Part shown: positions 37,201-51,376 of the stretch, one piece after another
How the letters are laid out: each line of letters starts with the position of its first letter
Numbering within the stretch: position 1 is the first letter of the stretch
NCBI GenBank assembly: GCA_036785325.1
Contig: JAXIVH010000108.1
Location: 539,001-603,000, forward strand
DNA: 64,000 bases
Source of the DNA: Urophycis tenuis
Taxonomy: Eukaryota > Chordata > Actinopteri > Gadiformes > Phycidae
Direction of reading: 5' to 3'
Translations under genes and position numbers: made by a program
The notes under the pieces: generated by a model
The model's input: the letters and a program-made list of their open reading frames with translations, nothing else
Databases searched by the model: none
Told to the model about the DNA's origin: nothing

Positions 37201-40200
37201 AGCTTAGTATTTCAACGACCCATGAGTCAATATAGTCTTGCCATACGCCGTTGGAAAGCGTAGATTTCCCCGCTTAAAATGAGCCCATCCGCGAGCAGTC
37301 TGGTTGATCACAGACTGAACTGCGTCAGGTTGACTGAAGTCTACCCAGCAGCTTAAAACATACCTTCAACGTTTCAATTAACATCAATCTTTCCTTACAG
37401 AACACAAATTAATTAGCTTAGTATTTCAATGACCCATGAGGCAATATAGTCTTGCAATAAGCCGTTGGAAAGCTTAGATTTCCCCGCTTAAAATGAGCCC
37501 ATCCGCGAGCAGTCTGGTTGATCACAGACTAAACTGCGTCAGGTTGAATGAAGTCTACCCAGCAGCTAAAAACATACCTTTAACGTTTCAATTAACATCA
37601 ATCTTTCCTTACAGAACACAAATTAATTAGCTTAGTATTTCAAAGGCCCTTTGGTGAATATAGTCTTGCCATACGCCGTTGAAAAGCTTAGATTTCCCCG
37701 CTTAAAATGAGCCCATCCGCCAGCAGTCTGGTTGATCACAGACTAAACTGCGTCAGGTTGAATGAAGTCTACCCAGCAGCTAAAAACATACCTTTAACGT
37801 TTCAATTAACATCAATCTTTCCTTACAGAACACAAATTAATTAGCTTAGTATTTCAACGACCCTTTGGTGAATATAGTCTTGCCATACGCCGTTGGAAAG
37901 CTTAGATTTCCCCGCTCATAATGAGCCCATCCCCGAGCAATTTGGTTGCTCGCAGACTAAACTGCGTCAAGTTGACTGAAGTCTACCCAGCAGCTAAAAA
38001 CATACCTTCAACGTTTCAATTAACATCAATCTTTCCTTACAGAACACAAATTAATTAGCTTAGTATTTCAACGACCCATGAGTCAATATAGTCTTGCCAT
38101 ACGCCGTTGGAAAGCTTAGATTTCCCCGCTTAAAATGAGCCCATCCGCGAGCAGTCTGGTTGATCACAGACTAAACTGCGTCAGGTTGACTGAAGTCTAC
38201 CCAGCAGCTAAAAACATACCTTCAACGTTTCAATTAACATCAATCTTTCCTTACAGAACACAAATTAATTAGCTTAGTATTTCAACGACCCATGAGTCAA
38301 TATAGTCTTGCCATACGCCGTTGGAAAGCTTAGATTTCCCCGCTTAAAATGAGCCCATCCGCGAGCAGTCTGGTTGATCACAGACTAAACTGCGTCAGGT
38401 TGACTGAAGTCTACCCAGAAGCTAAAAACATACCTTAAACGTTTCAATTAACATCAATCTTTCCTTACAGAACACAAATTAATTAGCTTAGTATTTCAAC
38501 GACCCATGAGTCAATATAGTCTTGCCATACGCCGTTGGAAAGCTTAGATTTCCCCGCTTAAAATGAGCCCATCCGCGAGCAGTCTGGTTGATCACAGACT
38601 AAACTGCGTCAGGTTGACTGAAGTCTACCCAGCAGCTTAAAACATACCTTCAACGTTTCAATTAACATCAATCTTTCCTTACAGAACACAAATTAATTAG
38701 CTTAGTATTTCAATGACCCATGAGGCAATATAGTCTTGCAATACGCCGTTGGAAAGCTTAGATTTCCCCGCTTAAAATGAGCCCATCCGCGAGCAGTCTA
38801 GTTGATCACAGACTAAACTGCGTCAGGTTGAATGAAGTCTTCCCAGCAGCTAAAAACATACCTTTAACGTTTCAATTAACATCAATCTTTCCTTACAGAA
38901 CACAAATTAATTAGCTTAGTATTTCAAAGGCCCTTTGGTGAATATAGTCTTGCCATACGCCGTTGGGAACCTTAGATTTCCCCGCTTAAAAAGAGCCCAT
39001 CCGCGAGCAGTCTGGTTGATCACAGACTAAACTGCGTCAGGTTGACTGAAGTCTACCCAGCAGCTAAAAACATACCTTCAACTTTTCAATTAACATCAAT
39101 CTTTCCTTACAGATCACAAATTAATTAGCTTAGTATTTCAACGACCCATGAGTCAATATAGTCTTGCCATACGCCGTTGGAAAGCTTAGATTTCCCCGCT
39201 TATAATGAGCCCATCCTTGAGCAATTTGGTTGCTCACAGACAAAACTGTGTCAGGTTGAGTGAAGTCTACCCAGCAGCTAAAAACATACCTTAAACGTTT
39301 CAATTAACATCAATCTTTCCTTACAGAACACAAATTAATTAGCTTAGTATTTCAACGACCCTTTGGTGAATATAGTCTTGCCATACGCCGTTGGAAAGCT
39401 TAGATTTCCCCGCTTAAAATGAGCCCATCCGCCAGCAGTCTGGTTGATCACAGACAAAACTGCGTCAGGTTGACTGAAGTCTACCCAGCAGCTAAAAACA
39501 TACCTTCAACGTTTCAATTAACATCAATCTTTCCTTACAGATCAAAAATTAATTAGCTTAGTATTTCAACGACCAATGAGTCAATATAGTCTTGCCATAC
39601 GCCGTTGGAAAGCTTAGATTTCCCCGCTTAAAATGAGCCCATCCGCGAGCAGTCTGGTTGATCACAGACTAAACTGCGTCAGGTTGACTGAAGTCTACCC
39701 AGCAGCTAAAAACATACCTTCAACGTTTCAATTAACATCAATCTTTCCTTACAGAACACAAATTAATTAGCTTAGTATTTCAATGACCCATGAGGCAATA
39801 TAGTCTTGCAATACGCCGTTGGAAAGCTTAGATTTCCCCGCTTAAAATGAGCCCATTCGCGAGCAGTCTGGTTGAACACAGACTAAACTGCGTCAGGTTG
39901 AATGAAGTCTACCCAGCAGCTAAAAACATACCTTCAACGTTTCAATTAACATCAATCTTTCCTTACAGAACACAAATTAATTAGCTTAGTATTTCAACGA
40001 CCCATGAGTCAATATAGTCTTGCCATACGCCGTTGAAAAGCTTAGATTTCCCCGCTTAAAATGAGCCCATCCGCCAGCAGTCTGGTTGATCACAGACTAA
40101 ACTGCGTCAGGTTGAATGAAGTCTACCCAGCAGCTAAAAACATACCTTTAACGTTTCAATTAACATCAATCTTTCCTTACAGAACACAAATTAATTAGCT

Positions 40201-43200
40201 TAGTATTTCAACGGCCCTTTGGTGAATATAGTCTTGCCATACGCCGTCGAAAAGCTTTGATTTCCCCGCTTAAAATGAGCCCATCCGCCAGCAGTCTGGT
40301 TGATCACAGACTAAACTGCGTCAGGTTTACTGAAGTCTACCCAGCAGCTAAAAACATACCTTAAACGTTTCAATTAACATCAATCTTTCCTTACAGAACA
40401 CAAATTAATTAGCTTAGTATTTCAACGACCCTTTGGTGAATATAGTCTTGCCATACGCCGTTAGAAAGCTTAGATTTCCCCGCTTATAATGAGCCCATCC
40501 TTGAGCAATTTGGTTGCTCACAGACAAAACTGTGTCAGGTTGAGTGAAGTCTACCCAGCAGCTAAAAACATACCTTCAACGTTTCAATTAACATCAATCT
40601 TTCCTTACAGAACACAAATTAATTAGCTTAGTATTTCGACGACCCATGAGTCAATATAGTCTTGCCATACGCCGTTGGAAAGCTTAGATTTCCCCGCTTA
40701 AAATGAGCCCATCCCCAAGCAATTTGGTTGCTCAGAGACAAAACTGCGTCAGGTTGACTGAAGTCTACCCAGCAGCTAAAAACATACCTTCAACGTTTCA
40801 ATTAACATCAATCTTTCCTTACAGATCACAAATTAATTAGCTTAGTATTTCAACGACCCATGAGTCAATATAGTCTTGCCATACGCCGTTGGAAAGCTTT
40901 GATTTCCCCGCTTAAAATGAGCCCATCCCCGAGGGATTTGGTTGCTCAGAGACAAAACTGCGTCAGGTTTACTGAAGTCTACCCAGCAGCTAAAAACATA
41001 CCTTAAACGTTTCAATTAACATCAATCTTTCCTTACAGAACACAAATTAATTAGCTTAGTATTTCAACGACCCTTTGGTGAATATAGTCTTGCCATACGC
41101 CGTTGGAAAGCTTAGATTTCCCCGCTTATAATGAGCCCATCCTTGAGCAATTTGGTTGCTCACAGACAAAACTGTGTCAGGTTGAGTGAAGTCTACCCAG
41201 CAGCTAAAAACATACCTTCAACGTTTCAATTAACATCAATCTTTCCTTACAGAACACAAATTAATTATCTTAGTATTTCAACGACCCATGAGTCAATATA
41301 GTCTTGCCATACGCCGTTGGAAAGCTAAGATTTCCCCGCTCAAAATGAGCCCATCCCCGAGCGATTTGGTTGCTCAGAGACAAAACTGCGTCAGGTTGAC
41401 TGAAGTCTACCCAGCAGCTAAAAACATACCTTCAACGTTTCAATTAACATCAATCTTTCCTTACAGATCACAAATTAATTAGCTGAGTATTTCAACGACC
41501 CTTTAGTGAATATAGTCTTGCCATACGCCGTTGGAAAGCTTAGATTTCCCCGCTTAAATGAGCCCATCCGCGAACAGTCTGGTTGCTCACAGACTAAACT
41601 GCGTCAGGTTGACTGAAGTCTACCCAGCAGCTAAAAACATACCTTCAACGTTTCAATTAACATTAATCTTTCCTTACAGAACACAAATTAATTAGTTTAG
41701 TATTTCAACGACCCATGACTCTATATAGTCTTGCCATACGCCGTTGGGAACCTTAGATTTCCCCGCTTAAAAAGAGCCCATCCGCGAGCAGTCTGGTTGA
41801 TCACAGACTAAACTGCGTCAGGTTGACTGAAGTCTACCCAGCAGCTAAAAACATACCTTCAACGTTTCAATTAACATCAATCTTTCCTTACAGAACACAA
41901 ATTAATTAGCTTAGTATTTCGACGACCCATGAGTCAATATAGTCTTGCCATACGCCGTTGGAAAGCTTAGATTTCCCCGCTTAAAATGAGCCCATCCCCA
42001 AGCAATTTGGTTGCTCAGAGACAAAACTGCGTCAGGTTGACTGAAGTCTACCCAGCAGCTAAAAACATACCTTCAACGTTTCAATTAACATCAATCTTTC
42101 CTTACAGATCACAAATTAATTAGCTTAGTATTTCAACGACCCATGAGTCAATATAGTCTTGCCATACGCCGTTGGAAAGCTTTGATTTCCCCGCTTAAAA
42201 TGAGCCCATCCCCGAGGGATTTGGTTGCTCAGAGACAAAACTGCGTCAGGTTTACTGAAGTCTACCCAGCAGCTAAAAACATACCTTAAACGTTTCAATT
42301 AACATCAATCTTTCCTTACAGAACACAAATTAATTAGCTTAGTATTTCAACGACCCTTTGGTGAATATAGTCTTGCCATACGCCGTTGGAAAGCTTAGAT
42401 TTCCCCGCTTATAATGAGCCCATCCTTGAGCAATTTGGTTGCTCACAGACAAAACTGTGTCAGGTTGAGTGAAGTCTACCCAGCAGCTAAAAACATACCT
42501 TCAACGTTTCAATTAACATCAATCTTTCCTTACAGAACACAAATTAATTATCTTAGTATTTCAACGACCCATGAGTCAATATAGTCTTGCCATACGCCGT
42601 TGGAAAGCTAAGATTTCCCCGCTCAAAATGAGCCCATCCCCGAGCGATTTGGTTGCTCAGAGACAAAACTGCGTCAGGTTGACTGAAGTCTACCCAGCAG
42701 CTAAAAACATACCTTCAACGTTTCAATTAACATCAATCTTTCCTTACAGATCACAAATTAATTAGCTGAGTATTTCAACGACCCTTTAGTGAATATAGTC
42801 TTGCCATACGCCGTTGGAAAGCTTAGATTTCCCCGCTTAAATGAGCCCATCCGCGAACAGTCTGGTTGCTCACAGACTAAACTGCGTCAGGTTGACTGAA
42901 GTCTACCCAGCAGCTAAAAACATACCTTCAACGTTTCAATTAACATTAATCTTTCCTTACAGAACACAAATTAATTAGTTTAGTATTTCAACGACCCATG
43001 ACTCTATATAGTCTTGCCATACGCCGTTGGGAACCTTAGATTTCCCCGCTTAAAAAGAGCCCATCCGCGAGCAGTCTGGTTGATCACAGACTAAACTGCG
43101 TCAGGTTGACTGAAGTCTACCCAGCAGCTAAAAACATACCTTCAACGTTTCAATTAACATCAATCTTTCCTTACAGAACACAAATTAATTAGCTTAGTAT

Positions 43201-45510
43201 TTCAACGACCCATGAGTCAATATAGTCTTGCCATATGCCGTTGGAAAGCTTAGATTTCCCCGCTTAAAATGAGCCCATCCGCGAGCAGTCTGGTTGATCA
43301 CAGACTAAAGTGCGTCAGGTTGAATGAAGTCTACCCAGCAGCTAAAAACATACCTTTAACGTTTCAATTAACATCAATCTTTCCTTACAGAACACAAATT
43401 AATTAGCTTAGTATTTCAACGGCCCTTTGGTGAATATAGTCTTGCCATACGCCGTCGAAAAGCTTTGATTTCCCCGCTTAAAATGAGCCCATCCGCCAGC
43501 AGTCTGGTTGATCACAGACTAAACTGCGTCAGGTTGACTGAAGTCTACCCAGCAGCTAAAAACATACCTTCAACGTTTCAATTAAGATCAATCTTTCAAT
43601 AAAGAACAGAAATTAATTAGCTTAGTATTTCAACGACCCATGACTCAATATAGTCTTGCCATACGCCGTTGGGAACCTTAGATTTCCCCGCTTAAAATGA
43701 GCCCATCCGCGAGCAGTCTGGTTGATCACAGACTAAACTGCGTCAGGTTGACTGAAGTCTACCCAGCAGCTAAAAACATACCTTAAACGTTTCAATTAAC
43801 ATCAATCTTTCCTTACAGAACACAAATTAATTAGCTTAGTATTTCAACGACCCTTTTGGTGAATATAGTCTTGCCATACGCCGTTGGAAAGCTTAGATTT
43901 CCCCGCTTATAATGAGCCCATCCTTGAGCAATTTGGTTGCTCACAGACAAAACTGTGTCAGGTTGAGTGAAGTCTACCCAGCAGCTAAAAACATACCTTC
44001 AACGTTTCAATTAACATCAATCTTTCCTTACAGAACACAAATTAATTATCTTAGTATTTCGACGACCCATGAGTCAATATAGTCTTGCCATACGCCGTTG
44101 GAAAGCTTAGATTTCCCCGCTTAAAATGAGCCCATCCCCAAGCAATTTGGTTGCTCAGAGACAAAACTGCGTCAGGTTGACTGAAGTCTACCCAGCAGCT
44201 AAAAACATACCTTCAACGTTTCAATTAACATCAATCTTTCCTTACAGATCACAAATTAATTAGCTTAGTATTTCAACGACCCATGAGTCAATATAGTCTT
44301 GCCATACGCCGTTGGAAAGCTTCGATTTCCCCGCTTAAAATGAGCCCATCCCCGAGCGATTTGGTTGCTCAGAGACAAAACTGCGTCAGGTTGACTGAAG
44401 TCTACCCAGCAGCTAAAAACATACCTTAAACGTTTCAATTAACATCAATCTTTCCTTACAGAACACAAATTAATTAGCTTAGTATTTCAACGACCCTTTG
44501 GTGAATATAGTCTTGCCATACGCCGTTGGAAAGCTTAGATTTCCCCGCTTATAATGAGCCCATCCTTGAGCAATTTGGTTGCTCACAGACAAAACTGTGT
44601 CAGGTTGAGTGAAGTCTACCCAGCAGCTAAAAACATACCTTCAACGTTTCAATTAACATCAATCTTTCCTTACAGAACACAAATTAATTATCTTAGTATT
44701 TCAACGACCCTTTAGTGAATATAGTCTTGCCATACGCCGTTGGAAAGCTTAGATTTCCCCGCTTAAAATGAGCCCATCCCCGAGCGATTTGGTTGCTCAG
44801 AGACAAAACTGCGTCAGGTTGACTGAAGTCTACCCAGCAGCTAAAAACATACCTTCAACGTTTCAATTAACATCAATCTTTCCTTACAGATCACAAATTA
44901 ATTAGCTGAGTATTTCAACGACCCTTTAGTGAATATAGTCTTGCCATACGCCGTTGGAAAGCTTAGATTTCCCCGCTTATAATGAGCCCATCCTTGAGCA
45001 ATTTGGTTGCTCACAGACAAAACTGTGTCAGGTTGAGTGAAGTCTACCCAGCAGCTAAAAACATACCTTCAACGTTTCAATTAACCTCAATCTTTCCTTA
45101 CAGAACACAAATTAATTATCTTAGTATTTCAACGACCCATGAGTCAATATAGTCTTGCCATACGCCGTTGGAAAGCTTAGATTTCCCCGCTTAAAATGAG
45201 CCCATCCCCGAGCGATTTGGTTGCTCAGAGACAAAACTGCGTCAGGTTGACTGAAGTCTACCCAGCAGCTAAAAACATACCTTCAACGTTTCAATTAACA
45301 TCAATCTTTCCTTACAGATCACAAATTAATTAGCTTAGTATTTCAACGACCAATGAGTCAATATAGTCTTGCCATACGCCGTTGGAAAGCTTAGATTTCC
45401 CCGCTTAAAATGAGCCCATCCGCGAGCAATTTGGTTGCTCACAGACTAAACTGCGTCAGGTTGAATGAAGTCTACCCAGCAGCTAAAAACATACCTTCAA
45501 CTTTTCAATT

Positions 45511-46478
45511 CACGCGTTTTTTTTGTAATACGTGTAGCTATGATAAAGGACACATGTTTTGGCCTGTTTTATTATTCATAGTTGGCTTAACAGTAATAGA
45601 ATATTATTATATGCTATAAGTGACCAGACGTCCGAGATCAAAACTGGGAGCATAATCCCCGAGAAGGGGGAAAAAAAGGGTCAGCTATGTTTAAGTATAT
45701 ATATATATGTGTGTGTATATATGCGTGTGTGTGTGTGTATATATGTGCGCGCGTGTGTGTGTGTGTGTGTGTGTGTTTTAATCACTTACTTGGAACGGCA
45801 TGATCCCACATCGCTGTGAAGGGATGGCGTTAACCAGGTGGGCGTGCAACCCCTCGAGAGAGTTGCTGCCTCACCGGCACTTGTACTTGTTCAGCCGGAT
45901 GCAGTTCTTCACAACCACCTTCACAGAGACATACAGCTGTATGCCAGGGGGGTCATGTAACACACAACCTATTGCAAGGTCCTCATTTATGCTGGTGTCA
46001 TTTTGAAATGTTACCATATACAAGTTTGAATGGTTTTGACACACGATGACTGCAGAGACAGCTGCAGGATGGCCCACGAAGCAGGACGGAGGGGGCCTGT
46101 GGCTGTGCGGGGAGGACCAGCGGTATGGGTGCCGCCGACACAGGGGGCGGGCGGGCCACAGGCTGACGCAGCAGGAGGCCTCGGCTGGAGGCGGGTGGGC
46201 GCAGGAGGCTTCGGCCGGGTGGAGGACGACAACGCAGTGGGCTGAACGGGCCGGTTGGTGGGAGTCACAGGCTCTGGCTCATCAACAAATAACCTGGAAA
46301 TATAAAATACACACGTGATCAGTATTGATATTGATATCTTTTATAAGAACACTGTTCATACCGTTTACACTTTTTATACAACTGTTTATACAATGTCCAT
46401 ACTGTTTATTTATTAATGTTTATCACTGAAAAATAAAGGTGACTTGGGACTTGTGTGCTATTTTCTTTCCACAGCCAA
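45511..46478 (+). repeat. Non-satellite insert copy 5 (968 bp)
   Basis: Positional counterpart of truncated copy 1 (shift 26,964) but undeleted. It carries gttttattattc and tatatatgtg, as copies 1 and 2 do. Confidence 0.95.
45790..46293 (-). pseudogene. Minus-strand pseudo-exon, copy 5
   Basis: Complete exon with the shared in-frame TGA. It shows the sequence lost from copy 1. Confidence 0.45.
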
Positions 46479-47958
46479 CAGAACACACATGAATCAGCTT
46501 ATTATTTCGACGACCCATGGGCAAATATAGTCATGCCATACGTCGTTGGAAAGCTTAGATTTCCCCGTTTAAAATGGGCCCATCTCCGAGCAATTTGGTT
46601 GCTCACAGACAAATCTGCGTCAGGTTGACTGAAGTCTACACAGCAGCTAAAGACATACCTTCAACGTTTCAATTAACATCAATCTTTCCTTACAGAACAC
46701 AAATTAATTAGCTTAGTATTTCAACGACCCTTTAGTGAATATAGTCTTGCCATACGCCGTTGGAAAGCTTAGATTTCCCCGCTTATAATGAGCCCATCCT
46801 TGAGCAATTTGGTTGCTCACAGACAAAACTGTGTCAGGTTGAGTGAAGTCTACCCAGCAGCTAAAAACATACCTTCAACGTTTCAATTAACATCAATCTT
46901 CCCTTACAGAACACAAATTAATTATCTTAGTATTTCAACGACCCATGACTCAATATAGTCTTGCCATACGCCGTTGGGAACCTTAGATTTCCCCGCTTAA
47001 AAAGAGCCCATCCGCGAGCAGTCTGGTTGATCACAGACTAAACTGCGTCAGGTTGACTGAAGTCTACCCAGCAGCTAAAAACATACCTTCAACGTTTCAA
47101 TTAACATCAATCTTTCCTTACAGATCACAAATTAATTAGCTTAGTATTTCAACGACCCATGAGTCAATATAGTCTTGCCATACGCCGTTGGAAAGCTTAG
47201 ATTTCCCCGCTTATAATGAGCCCATCCTTGAGCAATTTGGTTGCTCACAGACAAAACTGTGTCAGGTTGAGTGAAGTCTACCCAGCAGCTAAAAACATAC
47301 CTTAAACGTTTCAATTAACATCAATCTTTCCTTACAGAACACAAATTAATTAGCTTAGTATTTCAACGACCCTTTGGTGAATATAGTCTTGCCATACGCC
47401 GTTGGAAAGCTTAGATTTCCCCGCTTAAAATGAGCCCATCCCCGAGCGATTTGGTTGCTCAGAGACAAAACTGCGTCAGGTTGACTGAAGTCTACCCAGC
47501 AGCTAAAAACATACCTTCAACGTTTCAATTAACATCAATCTTTCCTTACAGATCACAAATTAATTAGCTTAGTATTTCAACGACCAATGAGTCAATATAG
47601 TCTTGCCATACGCCGTTGGAAAGCTTAGATTTCCCCGCTTAAAATGAGCCCATCCGCGAGCAGTCTGGTTGCTCACAGACAAAACTGCGACAGGTTGACT
47701 GAAGTCTACCCAGCAGCTAAAAACATACCTTAAACGTTTCAATTAAGATCAATCTTTCAATAAAGAACAGAAATTAATTAGCTTAGTATTTCAACGACCC
47801 ATGACTCAATATAGTCTTGCCATACGCCGTTGGGAACCTTAGATTTCCCCGCTTAAAATGAGCCCATCCGCGAGCAATTTGGTTGCTCACAGACTAAACT
47901 GCGTCAGGTTGAATGAAGTCTACCCAGCAGCTAAAAACATACCTTCAACTTTTCAATT
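46479..47958 (+). repeat. Satellite between inserts 5 and 6 (seven monomers)
   Basis: 1,480 bp with the same monomer order as the left cluster, starting with the diverged monomer. Confidence 0.95.
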
Positions 47959-48198
47959 CACGCGTTTTTTTTGTAATACGTGTAGCTATGATAAAGGACA
48001 CATGTTTTGGCCTGTTTCATTATTCATAGTTGGCTTAACAGTAATAGAATATTATTATATGCTATAAGTGACCAGACGTCCGAGATCAAAACTGGGAGCA
48101 TAATCCCCGAGAAGGGGGAAAAAAAGGGTCAGCTATGTTTAAGTATATATATATATGTGTGTGTATATATGCGTGTGTGTGTGTGTATATACGTGCGC

Positions 48199-48229
<31 letters not shown>

Positions 48230-48928
48230 AATCACTTACTTGGAACGGCATGATCCCACATCGCTGTGAAGGGATGGCGTTAACCAGGTGGGCGTGCAAC
48301 CCCTCGAGAGAGTTGCTGCCTCACCGGCACTTGTACTTGTTCAGCCGGATGCAGTTCTTCACAACCACCTTCACAGAGACATACAGCTGTATGCCAGGGG
48401 GGTCATGTAACACACAACCTATTGCAAGGTCCTCATTTATGCTGGTGTCATTTTGAAATGTTACCATATACAAGTTTGAATGGTTTTGACACACGATGAC
48501 TGCAGAGACAGCTGCAGGATGGCCCACGAAGCAGGACGGAGGGGGCCTGTGGCTGTGCGGGGAGGACCAGCGGTATGGGTGCCGCCGACACAGGGGGCGG
48601 GCGGGCCACAGGCTGACGCAGCAGGAGGCCTCGGCTGGAGGCGGGTGGGCGCAGGAGGCTTCGGCCGGGTGGAGGACGACAACGCAGTGGGCTGAACGGG
48701 CCGGTTGGTGGGAGTCACAGGCTCTGGCTCATCAACAAATAACCTGGAAATATAAAATACACACGTGATCAGTATTGATATTGATATCTTTTATAAGAAC
48801 ACTGTTCATACCGTTTACACTTTTTATACAACTGTTTATACAATGTCCATACTGTTTATTTATTAATGTTTATCACTGAAAAATAAAGGTGACTTGGGAC
48901 TTGTGTGCTATTTTCTTTCCACAGCCAA
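47959..48928 (+). repeat. Non-satellite insert copy 6 (970 bp)
   Basis: It carries gtttcattattc, tatatacgtg and a private gtgcgcgtgtg in the microsatellite, which is 2 bp longer than in its neighbours. Confidence 0.95.
48240..48743 (-). pseudogene. Minus-strand pseudo-exon, copy 6
   Basis: Same boundaries and in-frame TGA as copy 2. Confidence 0.45.
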
Positions 48929-50408
48929 CAGAACACACATGAATCAGCTTATTATTTCGACGACCCATGGGCAAATATAGTCATGCCATACGTCGTTGGA
49001 AAGCTTAGATTTCCCCGTTTAAAATGGGCCCATCTCCGAGCAATTTGGTTGCTCACAGACAAATCTGCGTCAGGTTGACTGAAGTCTACACAGCAGCTAA
49101 AGACATACCTTCAACGTTTCAATTAACATCAATCTTTCCTTACAGAACACAAATTAATTAGCTTAGTATTTCAACGACCCTTTAGTGAATATAGTCTTGC
49201 CATACGCCGTTGGAAAGCTTAGATTTCCCCGCTTATAATGAGCCCATCCTTGAGCAATTTGGTTGCTCACAGACAAAACTGTGTCAGGTTGAGTGAAGTC
49301 TACCCAGCAGCTAAAAACATACCTTCAACGTTTCAATTAACATCAATCTTCCCTTACAGAACACAAATTAATTATCTTAGTATTTCAACGACCCATGACT
49401 CAATATAGTCTTGCCATACGCCGTTGGGAACCTTAGATTTCCCCGCTTAAAAAGAGCCCATCCGCGAGCAGTCTGGTTGATCACAGACTAAACTGCGTCA
49501 GGTTGACTGAAGTCTACCCAGCAGCTAAAAACATACCTTCAACGTTTCAATTAACATCAATCTTTCCTTACAGATCACAAATTAATTAGCTTAGTATTTC
49601 AACGACCCATGAGTCAATATAGTCTTGCCATACGCCGTTGGAAAGCTTAGATTTCCCCGCTTATAATGAGCCCATCCTTGAGCAATTTGGTTGCTCACAG
49701 ACAAAACTGTGTCAGGTTGAGTGAAGTCTACCCAGCAGCTAAAAACATACCTTAAACGTTTCAATTAACATCAATCTTTCCTTACAGAACACAAATTAAT
49801 TAGCTTAGTATTTCAACGACCCTTTGGTGAATATAGTCTTGCCATACGCCGTTGGAAAGCTTAGATTTCCCCGCTTAAAATGAGCCCATCCCCGAGCGAT
49901 TTGGTTGCTCAGAGACAAAACTGCGTCAGGTTGACTGAAGTCTACCCAGCAGCTAAAAACATACCTTCAACGTTTCAATTAACATCAATCTTTCCTTACA
50001 GATCACAAATTAATTAGCTTAGTATTTCAACGACCAATGAGTCAATATAGTCTTGCCATACGCCGTTGGAAAGCTTAGATTTCCCCGCTTAAAATGAGCC
50101 CATCCGCGAGCAGTCTGGTTGCTCACAGACAAAACTGCGACAGGTTGACTGAAGTCTACCCAGCAGCTAAAAACATACCTTAAACGTTTCAATTAAGATC
50201 AATCTTTCAATAAAGAACAGAAATTAATTAGCTTAGTATTTCAACGACCCATGACTCAATATAGTCTTGCCATACGCCGTTGGGAACCTTAGATTTCCCC
50301 GCTTAAAATGAGCCCATCCGCGAGCAATTTGGTTGCTCACAGACTAAACTGCGTCAGGTTGAATGAAGTCTACCCAGCAGCTAAAAACATACCTTCAACT
50401 TTTCAATT
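48929..50408 (+). repeat. Satellite between inserts 6 and 7 (seven monomers)
   Basis: 1,480 bp, same order as the other inter-insert spacers. Confidence 0.95.
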
Positions 50409-51376
50409 CACGCGTTTTTTTTGTAATACGTGTAGCTATGATAAAGGACACATGTTTTGGCCTGTTTCATTATTCATAGTTGGCTTAACAGTAATAGAAT
50501 ATTATTATATGCTATAAGTGACCAGACGTCCGAGATCAAAACTGGGAGCATAATCCCCGAGAAGGGGGAAAAAAAGGGTCAGCTATGTTTAAGTATATAT
50601 ATATATGTGTGTGTATATATGCGTGTGTGTGTGTGTATATACGTGCGCGCGTGTGTGTGTGTGTGTGTGTGTGTTTTAATCACTTACTTGGAACGGCATG
50701 ATCCCACATCGCTGTGAAGGGATGGCGTTAACCAGGTGGGCGTGCAACCCCTCGAGAGAGTTGCTGCCTCACCGGCACTTGTACTTGTTCAGCCGGATGC
50801 AGTTCTTCACAACCACCTTCACAGAGACATACAGCTGTATGCCAGGGGGGTCATGTAACACACAACCTATTGCAAGGTCCTCATTTATGCTGGTGTCATT
50901 TTGAAATGTTACCATATACAAGTTTGAATGGTTTTGACACACGATGACTGCAGAGACAGCTGCAGGATGGCCCACGAAGCAGGACGGAGGGGGCCTGTGG
51001 CTGTGCGGGGAGGACCAGCGGTATGGGTGCCGCCGACACAGGGGGCGGGCGGGCCACAGGCTGACGCAGCAGGAGGCCTCGGCTGGAGGCGGGTGGGCGC
51101 AGGAGGCTTCGGCCGGGTGGAGGACGACAACGCAGTGGGCTGAACGGGCCGGTTGGTGGGAGTCACAGGCTCTGGCTCATCAACAAATAACCTGGAAATA
51201 TAAAATACACACGTGATCAGTATTGATATTAATATCTTTTATAAGAACACTGTTCATACCGTTTACACTTTTTATACAACTGTTTATACAATGTCCATAC
51301 TGTTTATTTATTAATGTTTATCACTGAAAAATAAAGGTGACTTGGGACTTGTGTGCTATTTTCTTTCCACAGCCAA
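50409..51376 (+). repeat. Non-satellite insert copy 7 (968 bp)
   Basis: It carries gtttcattattc and tatatacgtg and a private gatattaatatc near the AT-rich end. The full diverged monomer follows (with gggccaatc), then a recombinant class B/C monomer. Confidence 0.95.
50688..51191 (-). pseudogene. Minus-strand pseudo-exon, copy 7
   Basis: Same boundaries and in-frame TGA as copy 2. Confidence 0.45.

Larger units (their letters stand above)
26270..45510 (+). repeat. 214-bp satellite array, block 2 (90 monomers)
   Basis: 19,241 bp, equal to 90 x 214 - 18 minus one base, the last explained by net indels near 41551, 42838 and 43853. It contains class A-rich satellite at 26.7-36.6 kb and then the right copy of the large duplication from 36809. 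Markers include aaagcgtag at 29551 and 37255, cttaggtttcc near 31270 and tatagtattgca near 33381. No gene is seen. Confidence 0.97.
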
